Positions 9,271 through 17,615 are shown, counted from the stretch's first letter. The stretch: 64,000 nucleotides of DNA from Prochlorococcus sp. AG-363-N20 (GCA_003280105.1 QCFX01000001.1:62001-126000); one strand, 5' to 3'. A program made the numbers and translations. Notes: generated by a model from the sequence alone, not told the origin.

Positions 9271-9594
9271 TCATCACCTATCGGTTACTCGTAGAAGTCT
9301 ACTAAATCCATACCTTTCTGATAATCCTTAAGGAAGGCATGTAGAAGTCGTTGCACTGGGAATCAACTTCAATATTTGGACCAGGTTCTCGTCTCTCAGA
9401 ATTAGAAGTAAAATCTATACGCGCTCTTAACAAAGAAGCTCAACGATTGTGCTTCATAGGTCCCCAAATAAACTTCCCAGTCGATTCTTCTGCATTAACA
9501 GTCTTTCTATATTTCACCTTTATCCAAACTCTATTCAAACTACTCATCTTCGCTGAGCCCCAATAGCAGAACACAAACTTAGCTATTCGCTAAT
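9271..9594. other. Intergenic region, at most a weak 71-codon ORF
   Basis: A plus-strand frame at 9351-9566 would need a TTG start and has no family features apart from a hydrophobic C-terminal stretch. It is not supported well enough to be called a gene. The left part probably holds the promoter of the minus-strand small membrane operon. Confidence 0.3.
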
Positions 9595-9826
9595 AAGTTG
9601 AAATTTTCAGTACGGACAACAGGTTTGAGCAAATCCTTTTCCTTAACACTTGTCTTAATCGCGAGTTTTGCGTCGTGGTTCAAGGCAACTGCTCTTAAAG
9701 CATTGCCATCATCTTAGCGCCAACAACAACAAAAGCCGTTTTACTCATGATTATGGTTCTTGCACTATGACCTGCATGTCTCATTCCTGCGTAGTGCATT
9801 CCCTCGGCATTGGTTTCTAAGCCCTC
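9595..9826 (-). pseudogene. Remnant of an SLH-domain porin gene
   Basis: On the minus strand this segment translates to GLETNAEGMHYAGMRHAGH, SARTIIMSKTAFVVVGA and, after a frameshift, a stretch whose DNA matches the intact porin at 21,207-22,682 (for example CAAAACTCGCGATTAAGACA occurs in both). The homologous part of the intact gene is about 21,570-21,800. The frame is broken by a one-base deletion near the GGCGCTAAGATG position and by later stops, and both gene ends are missing. It abuts the stop codon of a 40-aa microprotein. Confidence 0.85.
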
Positions 9827-9948
9827 TATTCTTCATCCTCATCTACTCTTCTGACTCTGAGATTTAATCCAATATAAATAACAAGATATCCTAGTAGTGG
9901 AGTATATAATTGCCAGTGATTCAGATTATTTGACTCTAGGAATTCCAT
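9826..9948 (-). CDS. Membrane microprotein (40 aa)
   Basis: An ATG-initiated frame encodes MEFLESNNLNHWQLYTPLLG followed by a hydrophobic helix (YLVIYIGLNL) and the charged tail RVRRVDEDEE. The clean hydrophobic/charged partition and full ATG-to-TAG frame suggest a genuine single-span microprotein. Its stop codon lies exactly where similarity to the porin remnant begins. No family recognised. Confidence 0.5.
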   Translation of the reverse strand: MEFLESNNLNHWQLYTPLLGYLVIYIGLNLRVRRVDEDEE

Positions 9949-10045
9949 GGATCAATGAGGTGTGAAGAGCCAGTGAAGAATGAGGATTGCAATTTAATTT
10001 GAGCTTAGGTGTATGTCGAAATTCCGCTCAAAACTTCCTGCATTT

Positions 10046-10180
10046 TTAATTGACCAAGCCTGAGAACAAGAAGAACCACCCAAACACAAGTACGTTTAAA
10101 ACCACCGTGATGGTGATGGCAATCACCTTAAAAGTGTTTCCCACTTCATCGGTATCTGAATTCAATTTAACCGGCTTCAT
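10046..10180 (-). CDS. Membrane microprotein (44 aa)
   Basis: The frame starts MKPVKLNSDTDEVGNTF and continues into one strong membrane helix (VIAITITVVLNVLVFGWFFL) before a short tail. The acidic N-terminus and single helix resemble the many small thylakoid or inner-membrane proteins of picocyanobacteria. No family is assigned. Confidence 0.55.
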   Translation of the reverse strand: MKPVKLNSDTDEVGNTFKVIAITITVVLNVLVFGWFFLFSGLVN

Positions 10181-10661
10181 TGTAACGATGGGTTTGAATC
10201 AATTAATTTTCAAAGAATAGCTTTGATCAACTATTAACTACGATCAGGGGGTGAAAAAACTTTTAGGCCACCTCACTACCTTGAAGTTATATCGATCCCC
10301 TAAAACCGGAACGATATATTCAGTTGAGGCTTAGCAGCAAATCGCGGTCCATTCGATGCCGCAAAAAACGGAGTGTAAGTCCAATTACCAGGGAGTCTCG
10401 AAAGATCTACAAGCATTACTTCAAAAAATATGGGTCTTCAGGATGCCTTTTAGAACTCACTAACCAATCACTGCTGAAATGAAAATAGAATTAGCAATAG
10501 CTTTGCTGAACTAGTTCTATTCGAACCCTGCAATTCCCAAAATCTCTTGATATGGCTGAATCAACTAGAAGCTAATGAAAACCTTTATGCTATTGATACC
10601 AAGGGATTAAAGCGAATCGCTAAATCCTGTTCGAGCCTTGTTCGAACCGATGTGCGAATTC
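10181..10661. other. Intergenic region holding repeat copy C
   Basis: No credible gene. The right third is the repeat copy described separately. The ORF running from 10,547 on the plus strand begins inside the repeat and then reads through the antisense of the ABM gene, so it is not a gene. Confidence 0.5.
10516..10650 (+). repeat. Copy C of the EVE-derived dispersed repeat
   Basis: It contains CTATTCGAACC, CAATTCCCAAAATCTCTTG, ATATGGCTGAATCAACTAGA and AGCTAATGAAAACC, then GATACCAAGGGATTAAAGCG and a closing AAATCCTGTTCGAGCC also present in copies D and E. The YWLMK frame is broken here by substitutions. Confidence 0.8.
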
Positions 10662-11051
10662 TTATAGCCTGCTATATCCACACTTACTTTCGAAAATTTT
10701 CAAAGGTAGGCCTGTTGCTTCCATGGCAGTTTTGCATTTTGCTCCAACTGTTCCATAAACCTCAACGGTAAATCCATCCCCTAACTGCGCATGACCTTGC
10801 AAATACTCTCCAACTTGTGGATTAGCTAAATGTGCAAGAAAAGCATCATCATTTTTATAGACCTCTGACCACGTAAAGCAAAGAGGATTATCAGGGTCTT
10901 GATCAAAGGTGTGATGCAACATTCCTGGTTCAGAAGCCTCTACCGCAGAATCAGTTTTAGTGGCAAGTTCCAAATATTCCTGAACTTTTTCTGGCTTAAC
11001 TTTTATACGAGCAATAAGAATGAAAGGGCTTGAAGAATCGAATGCAGTCAT
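10662..11051 (-). CDS. Antibiotic biosynthesis monooxygenase (ABM) domain protein
   Basis: A 129-aa protein with one ABM-type ferredoxin-like domain: the first strand FILIARIKVKPEKVQEYLEL, the mid strand PGMLHHTFDQDPDNPLCFTW, SEVYKNDDAFLAHLANPQV and the last strand FTVEVYGTVG. Family members are small cofactor-free quinol or polyketide monooxygenases, or heme-degrading or signalling relatives; the substrate cannot be told. The stop lies close to repeat copy C, and the last 25 residues are not part of the domain. Confidence 0.8.
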   Translation of the reverse strand: MTAFDSSSPFILIARIKVKPEKVQEYLELATKTDSAVEASEPGMLHHTFDQDPDNPLCFTWSEVYKNDDAFLAHLANPQVGEYLQGHAQLGDGFTVEVYGTVGAKCKTAMEATGLPLKIFESKCGYSRL

Positions 11052-11474
11052 GCAGAAGTTTCAAATCAATTAAAGCCTCTCATATCTGAAAACACATTGT
11101 CTTAAAAAAAAACACTCTTTGAGCAGCTACTGACACAAAGCACAAACGAGCTAACTAAGCAAGAATGAGAAAGAGCAGAAGATTGATCTCGATGAACTGA
11201 TTCAACGCCTTCTAGAAGCATCAATTGGTACTGGGAGGAGTCGTTAAAAGAGATTCTGACATCACCCAACTAAAACAGCTAGAAAACAAATTAGTTCTAA
11301 AAGCCACCAATGGGTCATGTGAATAGCTACTGTTCATACCTGACAGCATCCCGAAAATCCTTGGTATGACTGATATTCCTTATTGGCTAATGAAAATTTC
11401 ACTCTATTGATCCAAAAGGATTAGACGGAATCTCTAAATCCTGTTCAAACTTTCGAGCAATTTCCAAGACAGCG
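11052..11474. other. Intergenic region holding repeat copy D
   Basis: No gene recognised. The right part from about 11,336 is repeat copy D. The rest shows only short broken frames. Confidence 0.45.
11336..11462 (+). repeat. Copy D of the EVE-derived dispersed repeat
   Basis: It reads CCGAAAATCCTTGGT, ATGACTGATATTCCTTATTG, GCTAATGAAAATTTC, GATCCAAAAGGATTAGACGG and AAATCCTGTTCAAAC. The micro-ORF is intact as MTDIPYWLMKISLY before a TGA. It ends just upstream of the broken flavoprotein gene. Confidence 0.85.
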
Positions 11475-11979
11475 ATGTATAGCAACAATCACTTGACTCA
11501 AATATCCAATGTATTGGTAATTGGGTGTGGAGGTGCTGGATTACGAGCAGCTATAGAAGTCAAATTAGCTGGTCTTGAAGTTTCAGTTTTAGGAAAGCGA
11601 GCAAAAACAGATCCTCATACCGTATTAGCAGCAGGAGGTATTAATGCCGCATTTGGGAATGTAGACCCAGAAGACTCCTGGAAACAGCATTTTACAGATA
11701 CTTATTTAGAAGGATATGGAATTGGTGATGTTCACCAGATTGAACTAATGGCTAAGGAATCTCCTTTACTTGTAAATGAAATAGATACATGGGGAGCAAA
11801 CTTTGCAAAATTAGAAAATGGCAGCCTAGATCAAAGGTTTTTTGGAGCGCATACATATAGAAGAACCTTCTGATCGACGTTGCATTTTCCATGAATACAA
11901 GGAATGGTTAGGAGAAAATATTAATGACGAAGTTTGGGCAATCCCGACAGAGCCAATTCAAGAAGATCTCAATAGGTAG
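11475..11979 (+). pseudogene. Truncated SdhA/FrdA-like flavoprotein gene
   Basis: The first 132 codons match the FAD-binding N-terminus of succinate dehydrogenase/fumarate reductase flavoproteins: VLVIGCGGAGLRAAIEVKLA with the GxGGAG motif, the AAGGINAAFGN segment and the FAD-linking-region-like FFGAHTYRRTF. The frame then stops at a TGA. A second frame shifted by +1 (about 11,860-11,979) continues with RRCIFHEYKEWLGENINDEV and ends in a TAG; it could be the gene's far C-terminus after an internal deletion. About 450 residues of the expected protein are missing, so no function is likely. Confidence 0.75.
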
Positions 11980-12399
11980 ATCTTGCAATGAATAGGAATT
12001 CGTTCATGCAGTCTTAAGCACTAAAAAGGGTTTGGGAAGGATTAAAGCTGGGATGAGGGACCTCAGCACTAGAGACGAGACAGAAGAGGAAAACTTCCAT
12101 CTCAAAGTTTTGGGAACCATGACGATGCCTGTGAATTGCTGGAAGAGATCTACGGGGGTATGTGCGTCTCAAACGGACTATAAAGACCGTCCTTACAATG
12201 AATTCATTGAGGTCAAACAATAAAACTGCAGGCAGAAAAGACAAAAAGCCGTTTTTTGTGCCCTTATGAACTACATCTCTATTCCGTAGTGGCTATCAAT
12301 AAAGAGGACATATGGCCAAAGCGCATTCAGACTCATTTCTCAAAGAGCCTGTTAATCAACACACAAAGATGTTCTTTGACCAGCTTCAATCTTTAAACA
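11980..12399. other. Intergenic region (420 bp), only weak ORFs
   Basis: A 63-codon plus-strand frame at 12,032-12,223 has no domain or membrane features. A 37-codon ATG frame at about 12,312 (MAKAHSDSFLKEPVNQHTKM) overlaps the next gene start. Neither is supported. The region may be decayed coding sequence linked to the broken flavoprotein. Confidence 0.3.
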
Positions 12400-12807
12400 A
12401 TGGAAAAACTTCTATATCGGGGTAACAAATATACCCAACACAAAGAAATTGTGTCTAAAAAGCCTGTCCAGTTAAAGTACAGGCGGAGTATTTACACTCA
12501 AAAAAGAGAATTAATGCCTAAGGTTCAAAATGATTTAATCTACCGTGGCAGCAAATACTTGTCTAAATCGTCTCCTAATAACTCTTACATATCTGATGCT
12601 AATAAAAAAATCTTCTCGTTAGCAAGGGATCTTATTAATGCACAATTTAATCTTGCCAATGATGAACTAAGTCGTAATCTATGGAATGAGGTGGCAGCCC
12701 TGAAAATTGATCCACAGCGTATTATCAATCTTATGTATAAATGCTCCTCAAGTGAAGATAATCAGAGCATGTTAGAGGCTGATTTGGATTATTTCTCCAA
12801 AAAATAA
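12400..12807 (+). CDS. Protein with three DUF4278-type YRG motifs
   Basis: The 135-aa product contains three copies of the cyanobacterial DUF4278 signature LxYRGxxY: LLYRGNKYTQ near residue 4, LKYRRSIYTQ near 25 and LIYRGSKYLS near 46. The second has R in place of G. The C-terminal half is helical and unrelated (IFSLARDLINAQFNLANDEL). DUF4278 function is unknown. Confidence 0.7.
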   Translation: MEKLLYRGNKYTQHKEIVSKKPVQLKYRRSIYTQKRELMPKVQNDLIYRGSKYLSKSSPNNSYISDANKKIFSLARDLINAQFNLANDELSRNLWNEVAALKIDPQRIINLMYKCSSSEDNQSMLEADLDYFSKK

Positions 12808-13003
12808 TTGCAAAGGGTCCCCACAAATTAAACAATTCCAAACACAAGCTAATAATCTAAATCTAACTTCCCAATTCAGAGCTAACCTTAGTTAAGGAAG
12901 AGATGTTTGGTTTGAATATTTTTTTTGTAGCAACTGCAACATATGAGTAATATAGATCTCTGCTCTAATGGTTATCAATTTGTTCTCAAGAAAAGGGCTT
13001 TAA

Positions 13004-13198
13004 ATGGTCAACCGCCTCTATAGATCAAAATCAACAAGAAGATTGATAACAAGACCTTCTAAGCCAATAAATGATTTAAGACACTCCAGTAATTTCAATA
13101 ATGGACTAGATAGAGACATTGCTGCCATGAAGAAAGTTTGGAACATGCTACTGGAAGGTTCAATACGCTGGTTTGGGGAAGTAGGTCGTAAATATTAG
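13004..13198 (+). CDS. Hypothetical basic protein (64 aa)
   Basis: A small basic protein with NRLYRSKSTRRL at the N-terminus, distantly like the YRG motif of the upstream DUF4278 protein, and a helical C-terminus AAMKKVWNMLLEGSIRWFGE. It is on the same strand, about 200 bp after the DUF4278 gene. No confident family. Confidence 0.45.
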   Translation: MVNRLYRSKSTRRLITRPSKPINDLRHSSNFNNGLDRDIAAMKKVWNMLLEGSIRWFGEVGRKY

Positions 13199-13251
13199 TC
13201 TTCCTGCTTAGATTCTGAAGAGAGGTAAAAGAGCTAAATGGCTATTTTCTT

Positions 13252-13265
13252 GTGTCCAAATATAC
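13252..13265 (+). promoter_or_regulatory. Near-consensus NtcA-like site
   Basis: GTG-N8-TAC differs from the NtcA consensus GTA-N8-TAC at one position. It lies about 310 bp before nirA and no well-spaced -10 hexamer follows, so it may be an auxiliary site or chance. Confidence 0.3.
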
Positions 13266-13359
13266 ATTGTATAGGTTTCTGATCTACTGTGGAAATGAAA
13301 GATTAGCAAGATCTTAGATGGGTCAATCAATCCAAATTGGTCTTGGATAGAATAATGTT

Positions 13360-13403
13360 GTATCTAAATATACTATATTCTAAATTCAAGAAATTTCTAT
13401 TTT
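13360..13403 (+). promoter_or_regulatory. Putative NtcA-activated promoter of nirA
   Basis: The exact NtcA consensus GTA-N8-TAC (GTATCTAAATATAC) is at 13,360-13,373. A candidate -10 hexamer TATTTT at 13,398-13,403 lies 24 bp after it, fitting the class II activator spacing used by cyanobacterial nitrogen-control promoters. The resulting leader to the nirA ATG would be about 165 nt. NtcA control of nirA is established in cyanobacteria; the site itself is predicted. Confidence 0.65.
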
Positions 13404-13576
13404 GGTTTAATCTGATACATAGAGAGTGAGCTGCTAAATGCATTAATAGGAGATCAAGTTTATTCCTTTGCTATGAATAGAGGTCTGGCATCACAAAATT
13501 AGAAAGGCTGAGGCATTCCTCAATTCATTATTCTCTTTTTTTAAGATACAAATCAATAGCACTCAAAAACTAAGCC

Positions 13577-15181
13577 ATGAAACCGTATTTAGAAGGAAAA
13601 AAATTAAATAAAATAGAAAAGAATAAGGCTATGAAAGATGGACTTCTATTAGGTAGTCAAATAGAAGAGTTTGCCAAAATTGGTTGGGAGAAAATGGACA
13701 AAACCGACTTAGAACTTCGCTTGAAATGGTATGGGATGTTCTGGCGGCCTAAAACACCAGGAAAATTTATGCTTCGTTTACGAATAACTAATGGGATACT
13801 AAATGCACGTCAATTAAATTTAATTGCATCTATTGTTGCTCGTTATGCAGAAGATGGAAGTTGCGATATCACTACAAGGCAAAACCTTCAACTCCGTGGA
13901 ATTCTTATTAGTGACCTGCCTGAAATTCTTAGACGTCTAAAAAATGCTGGTATAGAAACCATCCAATCAGGATTTGATAACCCAAGAAATGTCACAGGTA
14001 ATCCATTAGCAGGAATCGATCCAAAAGAAATTATAGATACCAGACCATATACATTGGAGTTGGAAAATTACTTAACTAATAATGGAGAAGGAAATTCTGA
14101 ATTCTCTAATTTGCCAAGAAAATGGAACACTGCAGTAGCAGGTTCACATGACAACTTTCTTTTGCATAATGACATTATCTTCCACCCAGTTATAAAAGAA
14201 GGGGAACTTGGTTTTAGTGTTTGGGTTGGAGGGATTCTTTCTTCTCAATTAAATGATTACGCTATTCCTCTTAATGTATGGGTTAAACCACATGAAATCT
14301 GTAATTTCACAGGTGTAGTTATATCTTGTTGGCGCGATGATGGAGAACGTTATAAACGTCCTAAAGGACGATTTAGATTCTACTTAAATCAAGTGGGATT
14401 AGAAAATTTTAGGAGTGATGTTCAAGAAAAATTTGGAAGGCTTATTCCAGACCCTGGTTCTATATTTTCACAAAAACCACGTTCTTTCTTTGGGATTCAT
14501 CCTCAAAAGCAGTTAGGACTTAACTATGCAGGCATACATATTCCAGTAGGTCGGCTTTCAGCAGAAGAAATTCAAGATTTGGCAAACATAAGTGCAACAC
14601 ATGGGAGCAGTGAAGTACGTCTTACTGAAGATCAGAATGTGATCATAATTAATATCCCAGACAAACAAGTTGATAGTTTTAAAGCTAATCCTTTATTAAA
14701 GAAGTTTCCTCTCAGCCCAAAAGCAATAGCGGCAGGAACTGTCTCATGTACAGGTAATACCTACTGCAGTTTTGCTATGACAAATACTAAAGATCAGGCT
14801 CTAAAGATATCTAAGGAGCTTGACTCAGAAATTGATTTACCTGAAGAACTAAAGATTCACTGGACAGGGTGTCCTAATAGTTGTGGTCAAGCCTATATGG
14901 GAGCAATAGGCCTAACCGGGACAAAAGCTAGAAATGCTGATGGGGAAATGATTGAGGCTTATGACATATCAATTGGAGGAGAACAAGGTCCAAATCCAAA
15001 GATAGGAAAGTTAAAACATAAGTCAGTGCCTACTGCTGAATTAAAAAATATATTGAAAAAATTATTGATTGAAAATTACTCTGCAATTCCAAAGACCAAG
15101 AATTCCTCTGAGAAATTTATTACTTTAAATCAGATTATTGTTTGGATTCGGCAGTTAGGAAAAAGCAGTAATTCTCCATAA
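13577..15181 (+). CDS. nirA: Ferredoxin-nitrite reductase
   Basis: NirA reduces nitrite to ammonium with six electrons from reduced ferredoxin, using a [4Fe-4S]-siroheme centre in the cytoplasm. The 534-aa length is typical. The four cluster/siroheme cysteines are present: C391 and C397 in CTGNTYC, and C432 and C436 in CPNSC. The conserved RLRITNGILNARQL and TTRQNLQLRGI segments of the first ferredoxin-like half and VTGNPLAGIDPKE are also clear. It heads an operon with a small ORF, the transporter focA and a HEAT-repeat protein, so nitrite uptake and reduction are coupled. An NtcA-type promoter lies upstream. No nitrate reductase gene is in the window. Confidence 0.97.
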   Translation: MKPYLEGKKLNKIEKNKAMKDGLLLGSQIEEFAKIGWEKMDKTDLELRLKWYGMFWRPKTPGKFMLRLRITNGILNARQLNLIASIVARYAEDGSCDITTRQNLQLRGILISDLPEILRRLKNAGIETIQSGFDNPRNVTGNPLAGIDPKEIIDTRPYTLELENYLTNNGEGNSEFSNLPRKWNTAVAGSHDNFLLHNDIIFHPVIKEGELGFSVWVGGILSSQLNDYAIPLNVWVKPHEICNFTGVVISCWRDDGERYKRPKGRFRFYLNQVGLENFRSDVQEKFGRLIPDPGSIFSQKPRSFFGIHPQKQLGLNYAGIHIPVGRLSAEEIQDLANISATHGSSEVRLTEDQNVIIINIPDKQVDSFKANPLLKKFPLSPKAIAAGTVSCTGNTYCSFAMTNTKDQALKISKELDSEIDLPEELKIHWTGCPNSCGQAYMGAIGLTGTKARNADGEMIEAYDISIGGEQGPNPKIGKLKHKSVPTAELKNILKKLLIENYSAIPKTKNSSEKFITLNQIIVWIRQLGKSSNSP

Positions 15182-15221
15182 TCTGCTTTTTCCAAAACCA
15201 CAATCATTTATTAACTTCTCC

Positions 15222-15365
15222 ATGCAATTTAAATCCAATTCAACTGATTTCTTTAGTCGCATTGTCAATTGGCTAAGTGAATTTGGAAGTGACCGTCCAC
15301 TAATTAATCGTCAAGGCGGAAGTAAAGATCCTTTTTCAAGACTAATGAATCGCATTAGCAGGTAA
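15222..15365 (+). CDS. Small protein between nirA and focA (47 aa)
   Basis: An ATG frame encodes MQFKSNSTDFFSRIVNWLSE followed by FGSDRPLINRQGGSKDPFSR and a short basic end. It is complete, starts 40 bp after the nirA stop and ends 45 bp before focA, all on the same strand. An amphipathic helix is likely at the N-terminus. No family recognised; the position suggests a role in nitrite assimilation but that is inference. Confidence 0.55.
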   Translation: MQFKSNSTDFFSRIVNWLSEFGSDRPLINRQGGSKDPFSRLMNRISR

Positions 15366-15410
15366 ATAAATCAATTTAAAAATATCTTCAACACAATCAC
15401 TTTTAAAAAC

Positions 15411-16322
15411 ATGGATTCAAACACCTCACAAATGGATTATGTCCTTCCTAATGAATTAGTAGATGGAATGATTGCAGCGGGTGGGAAAAAATCTACTGTA
15501 AGTACAAAAAACTTACTAGTAAGAGGTTTTTACTCTGGGGCAATACTTGGCTTAGCCACATGTCTAGCAATAACTGTAGGTATTCAATCTGGGATGCCTT
15601 TCCTTGGCTCAGTTATCTTTCCATTTGGTTTTGCAAGCATAGTACTTTTTGGTATGGAGCTAGTTACTGGAAATTTTGCTCTATTACCTATGGCAACTTG
15701 GGCGGGTAAATCCTCCTGGAAAGCCACATTTAGAAATTGGGGTTGGGTCTGGATAGGTAATTTCTTAGGCACATTTCTTGTGGCAGTTTTACTTTCAATT
15801 AGTTTGACAAGCGCAGGAACTATTGACCCTTTATCTGCAGCTGAAGGAGGTAAAGGATGGGCCGTTGTTGCATCAAAACTGATATCTATAAATCAATCAA
15901 ATGTTCTTACCAAGTATGAGTCTCTAGGAAGTACTGGACTTTTCCTAGCATTTATACGAGGTGTTATTGCTAACTGGCTCGTATGTCTTGGAGTCACAAT
16001 GGCTCTAGTAAGTAAAAGTGTTCCAGGAAAACTTCTTGCTTGTTGGCTACCAATTACTGCATTCCAAACAATGGGCATGGAGCACATTGTTGTAAATATG
16101 TTTTTGCATACAGTAGGTCCTCTTCTAGGATCTGGAGTGCCCTTCAGTAAGGTTATCTTTTGGAATTTCCTGCCAGTTACTGTTGGCAACATTATTGGAG
16201 GAATGGTTTTTATAGGCATGCTCTTCTACAGCACACATCGCACCAAGATGTCTAATGTCCTGCCAACAGTTCATGATGAAAAGCTGGAACGAGAACTAGC
16301 AGCAGAACTTGGTGCACGCTAA
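15411..16322 (+). CDS. focA: Formate/nitrite transporter family protein (nitrite transporter)
   Basis: The 303-aa FNT-family channel has six to seven membrane helices and the expected signatures, including FPFGFASIVLFGMELVTGNF near residues 70-90, LGVTMALVSKSVPGK and the MEHIVVNMFL helix break near 220. FNT proteins are pentameric inner-membrane channels for formate or nitrite. Directly downstream of nirA, it most likely takes up nitrite. The ATG at 15,411 gives a normal N-terminal cytosolic segment. Confidence 0.93.
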   Translation: MDSNTSQMDYVLPNELVDGMIAAGGKKSTVSTKNLLVRGFYSGAILGLATCLAITVGIQSGMPFLGSVIFPFGFASIVLFGMELVTGNFALLPMATWAGKSSWKATFRNWGWVWIGNFLGTFLVAVLLSISLTSAGTIDPLSAAEGGKGWAVVASKLISINQSNVLTKYESLGSTGLFLAFIRGVIANWLVCLGVTMALVSKSVPGKLLACWLPITAFQTMGMEHIVVNMFLHTVGPLLGSGVPFSKVIFWNFLPVTVGNIIGGMVFIGMLFYSTHRTKMSNVLPTVHDEKLERELAAELGAR

Positions 16323-16338
16323 AGATAAAGGACTATCT

Positions 16339-17052
16339 ATGGCCATCAATGAAGACTCAATCTGGGAAAAGCTCAACCAATCCCGCAGGGTTCCCCTAGA
16401 GCCTTGCTGGTTGGGTGAGGTTTATTCACTCAATCTTCAGGCAGACCTTCGCTTTGCGATAACTGAGCAACTCGGATTACTAAGCAATAAAGGTTGGCCA
16501 GTTTTAGAGTTGATAATTAAAAAAGCAGGGGCTCAACCAGAGTTAATTAGTGCAGCAGGACTGTGTCATCAAACTGAGGCAAAAACTTGGTTGCTAAAGC
16601 TGCTCAAAGAAGAGAAACACCTCAAGCTGCCAGTTCTGCAAGCACTTGCATGCTGGGGAGGTGAACTTCCAATCATGCTCTTTAGGAATGTCTTAAGCGA
16701 AAAATCCCAACCCCTTCTCTTAGCAGGCTTGGAATTACTTAAATTCAAAGTTCATCAACTCAGTGATGAACTTCTTCTTGATCTTGTTCAGAAACCATTA
16801 AAAGATTTTCGCGATCCAGTTGTGTTATCAACTATTAGGGTTTTACAACGTCGCAATAGTGCCGCCGTCAACTCACAAATTGCAGAAATTGCTAAACACG
16901 GATCAGAAGCAACAGCTCGTGCAGCACTTCTTGCCCTCAGTTGTATAGCCACTTCCCATAGCCTTGTAACCCTGTCAAATCTTCTCAATGAGCTCCCAAA
17001 AGGCCCCCTAAAAGAGATGGCCGAAAAGCAACTGCAACTTCAAGACAAATAG
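16339..17052 (+). CDS. HEAT-repeat protein of the nitrite operon
   Basis: Starting at the ATG at 16,339, which has AAAGGA seven bases upstream, the product is 237 aa; a GTG at 16,309 that would overlap focA is less likely. It is built of alpha-helical repeats of about 30 residues rich in Leu/Ala (GWPVLELIIKKAG, LPVLQALACWGG, PLLLAGLELLKF, DPVVLSTIRVLQRR, ATARAALLALSCIA), a HEAT/armadillo-like solenoid. Such scaffolds include bilin lyase relatives and NirB-type nitrite reductase helper proteins. The operon position suggests it supports NirA or FocA, but this is inference. Confidence 0.7.
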   Translation: MAINEDSIWEKLNQSRRVPLEPCWLGEVYSLNLQADLRFAITEQLGLLSNKGWPVLELIIKKAGAQPELISAAGLCHQTEAKTWLLKLLKEEKHLKLPVLQALACWGGELPIMLFRNVLSEKSQPLLLAGLELLKFKVHQLSDELLLDLVQKPLKDFRDPVVLSTIRVLQRRNSAAVNSQIAEIAKHGSEATARAALLALSCIATSHSLVTLSNLLNELPKGPLKEMAEKQLQLQDK

Positions 17053-17074
17053 GTCAAGATAGAAAAAACAGAAA

Positions 17075-17234
17075 TCCCCTGAGCTCAAGGGTTTATTCAA
17101 ACTTTATTCAAACCGCCCATTTTCACTCACAAACATTGGTATGAATGAAATTAACTACTGGCTAATGAAAACTTTTATCCTATGGATACCAAAGGGTTAG
17201 AGCGAACCTCTAAATCTTGTTCAAGCTTTTCTAG
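17075..17234 (+). repeat. Copy E of the EVE-derived dispersed repeat
   Basis: A long copy with the 5' module CCCCTGAGCTCAAGGG and two tandem TTTATTCAAAC units, then TTGGTATGAATGAAATTAAC, TACTGGCTAATGAAAAC and GATACCAAAGGGTTAGAGCG. The micro-ORF reads MNEINYWLMKTFILWIPKG. It ends in AAATCTTGTTCAAGC, just before the next small gene. Confidence 0.88.
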
Positions 17235-17243
17235 GTAGCCAAA

Positions 17244-17447
17244 ATGCGTACAAAAATGTCTCCCAGAAGAGCTTTGCTTACTGCGGCAATAATGTCTGTT
17301 ATACCAACTCTTCTCTTTGCTACTTGCTCTGAGAAGTTTTCAGTTTTCGGAATCCTAATTACCTCCACACTCATTAATTGGCCAGTAATCCGATGGCTTG
17401 ATGATCGTCAGTGGTATAGAGAATGGATCAAAAAGGAATCTAAATAG
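17244..17447 (+). CDS. Small membrane protein (67 aa)
   Basis: The product has two hydrophobic stretches, LLTAAIMSVIPTLLFA and FGILITSTLINWPVI, and a charged C-terminus RWLDDRQWYREWIKKESK. It sits between two repeat copies, and its start is only 10 bp after copy E, which could supply its leader. No family recognised. Confidence 0.5.
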   Translation: MRTKMSPRRALLTAAIMSVIPTLLFATCSEKFSVFGILITSTLINWPVIRWLDDRQWYREWIKKESK

Positions 17448-17467
17448 TCGAATTGTTCCTAAAAAAC

Positions 17468-17575
17468 CGCAAGCACTCCTGCCATGAATGAACCTAACTA
17501 TTGGCTAATAAAAACTTCCCTTTAGGTGATAGCAACCGATCTCAGAGAATCAGACATTTCTATTCAAACTTGGGA
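17468..17575 (+). repeat. Copy F of the EVE-derived dispersed repeat
   Basis: It contains ATGAATGAACCTAACTATTG, GCTAATAAAAACTTCCC and TTTAGGTGATAGCAACCGAT, then CTCAGAGAATCAGACATTTC and one TATTCAAACTT unit. The micro-ORF is MNEPNYWLIKTSL. The 5' tandem module is missing or decayed. Confidence 0.82.
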
Positions 17576-17615
17576 AATTTGCTGAGAATCCTCATCAATG
17601 ATTTTTCCTAGTCTC

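Noticed and set aside
9351-9566. 71-codon ORF with TTG start
   Set aside because: No family features and a weak start; left as intergenic.
10320-10440. Minus-strand frame reading LPGNWTYTPFFAASNGPRF
   Set aside because: No start, short, and family not recognised; could be a remnant but not provable.
10547-10771. 74-codon ORF on the plus strand
   Set aside because: It begins within a repeat copy and runs antisense to the ABM gene; no coding features.
12032-12223. 63-codon ORF and an alternative frame reading GNHDDACELLEEIYGG
   Set aside because: No start or domain context supports either frame; probably decayed sequence.
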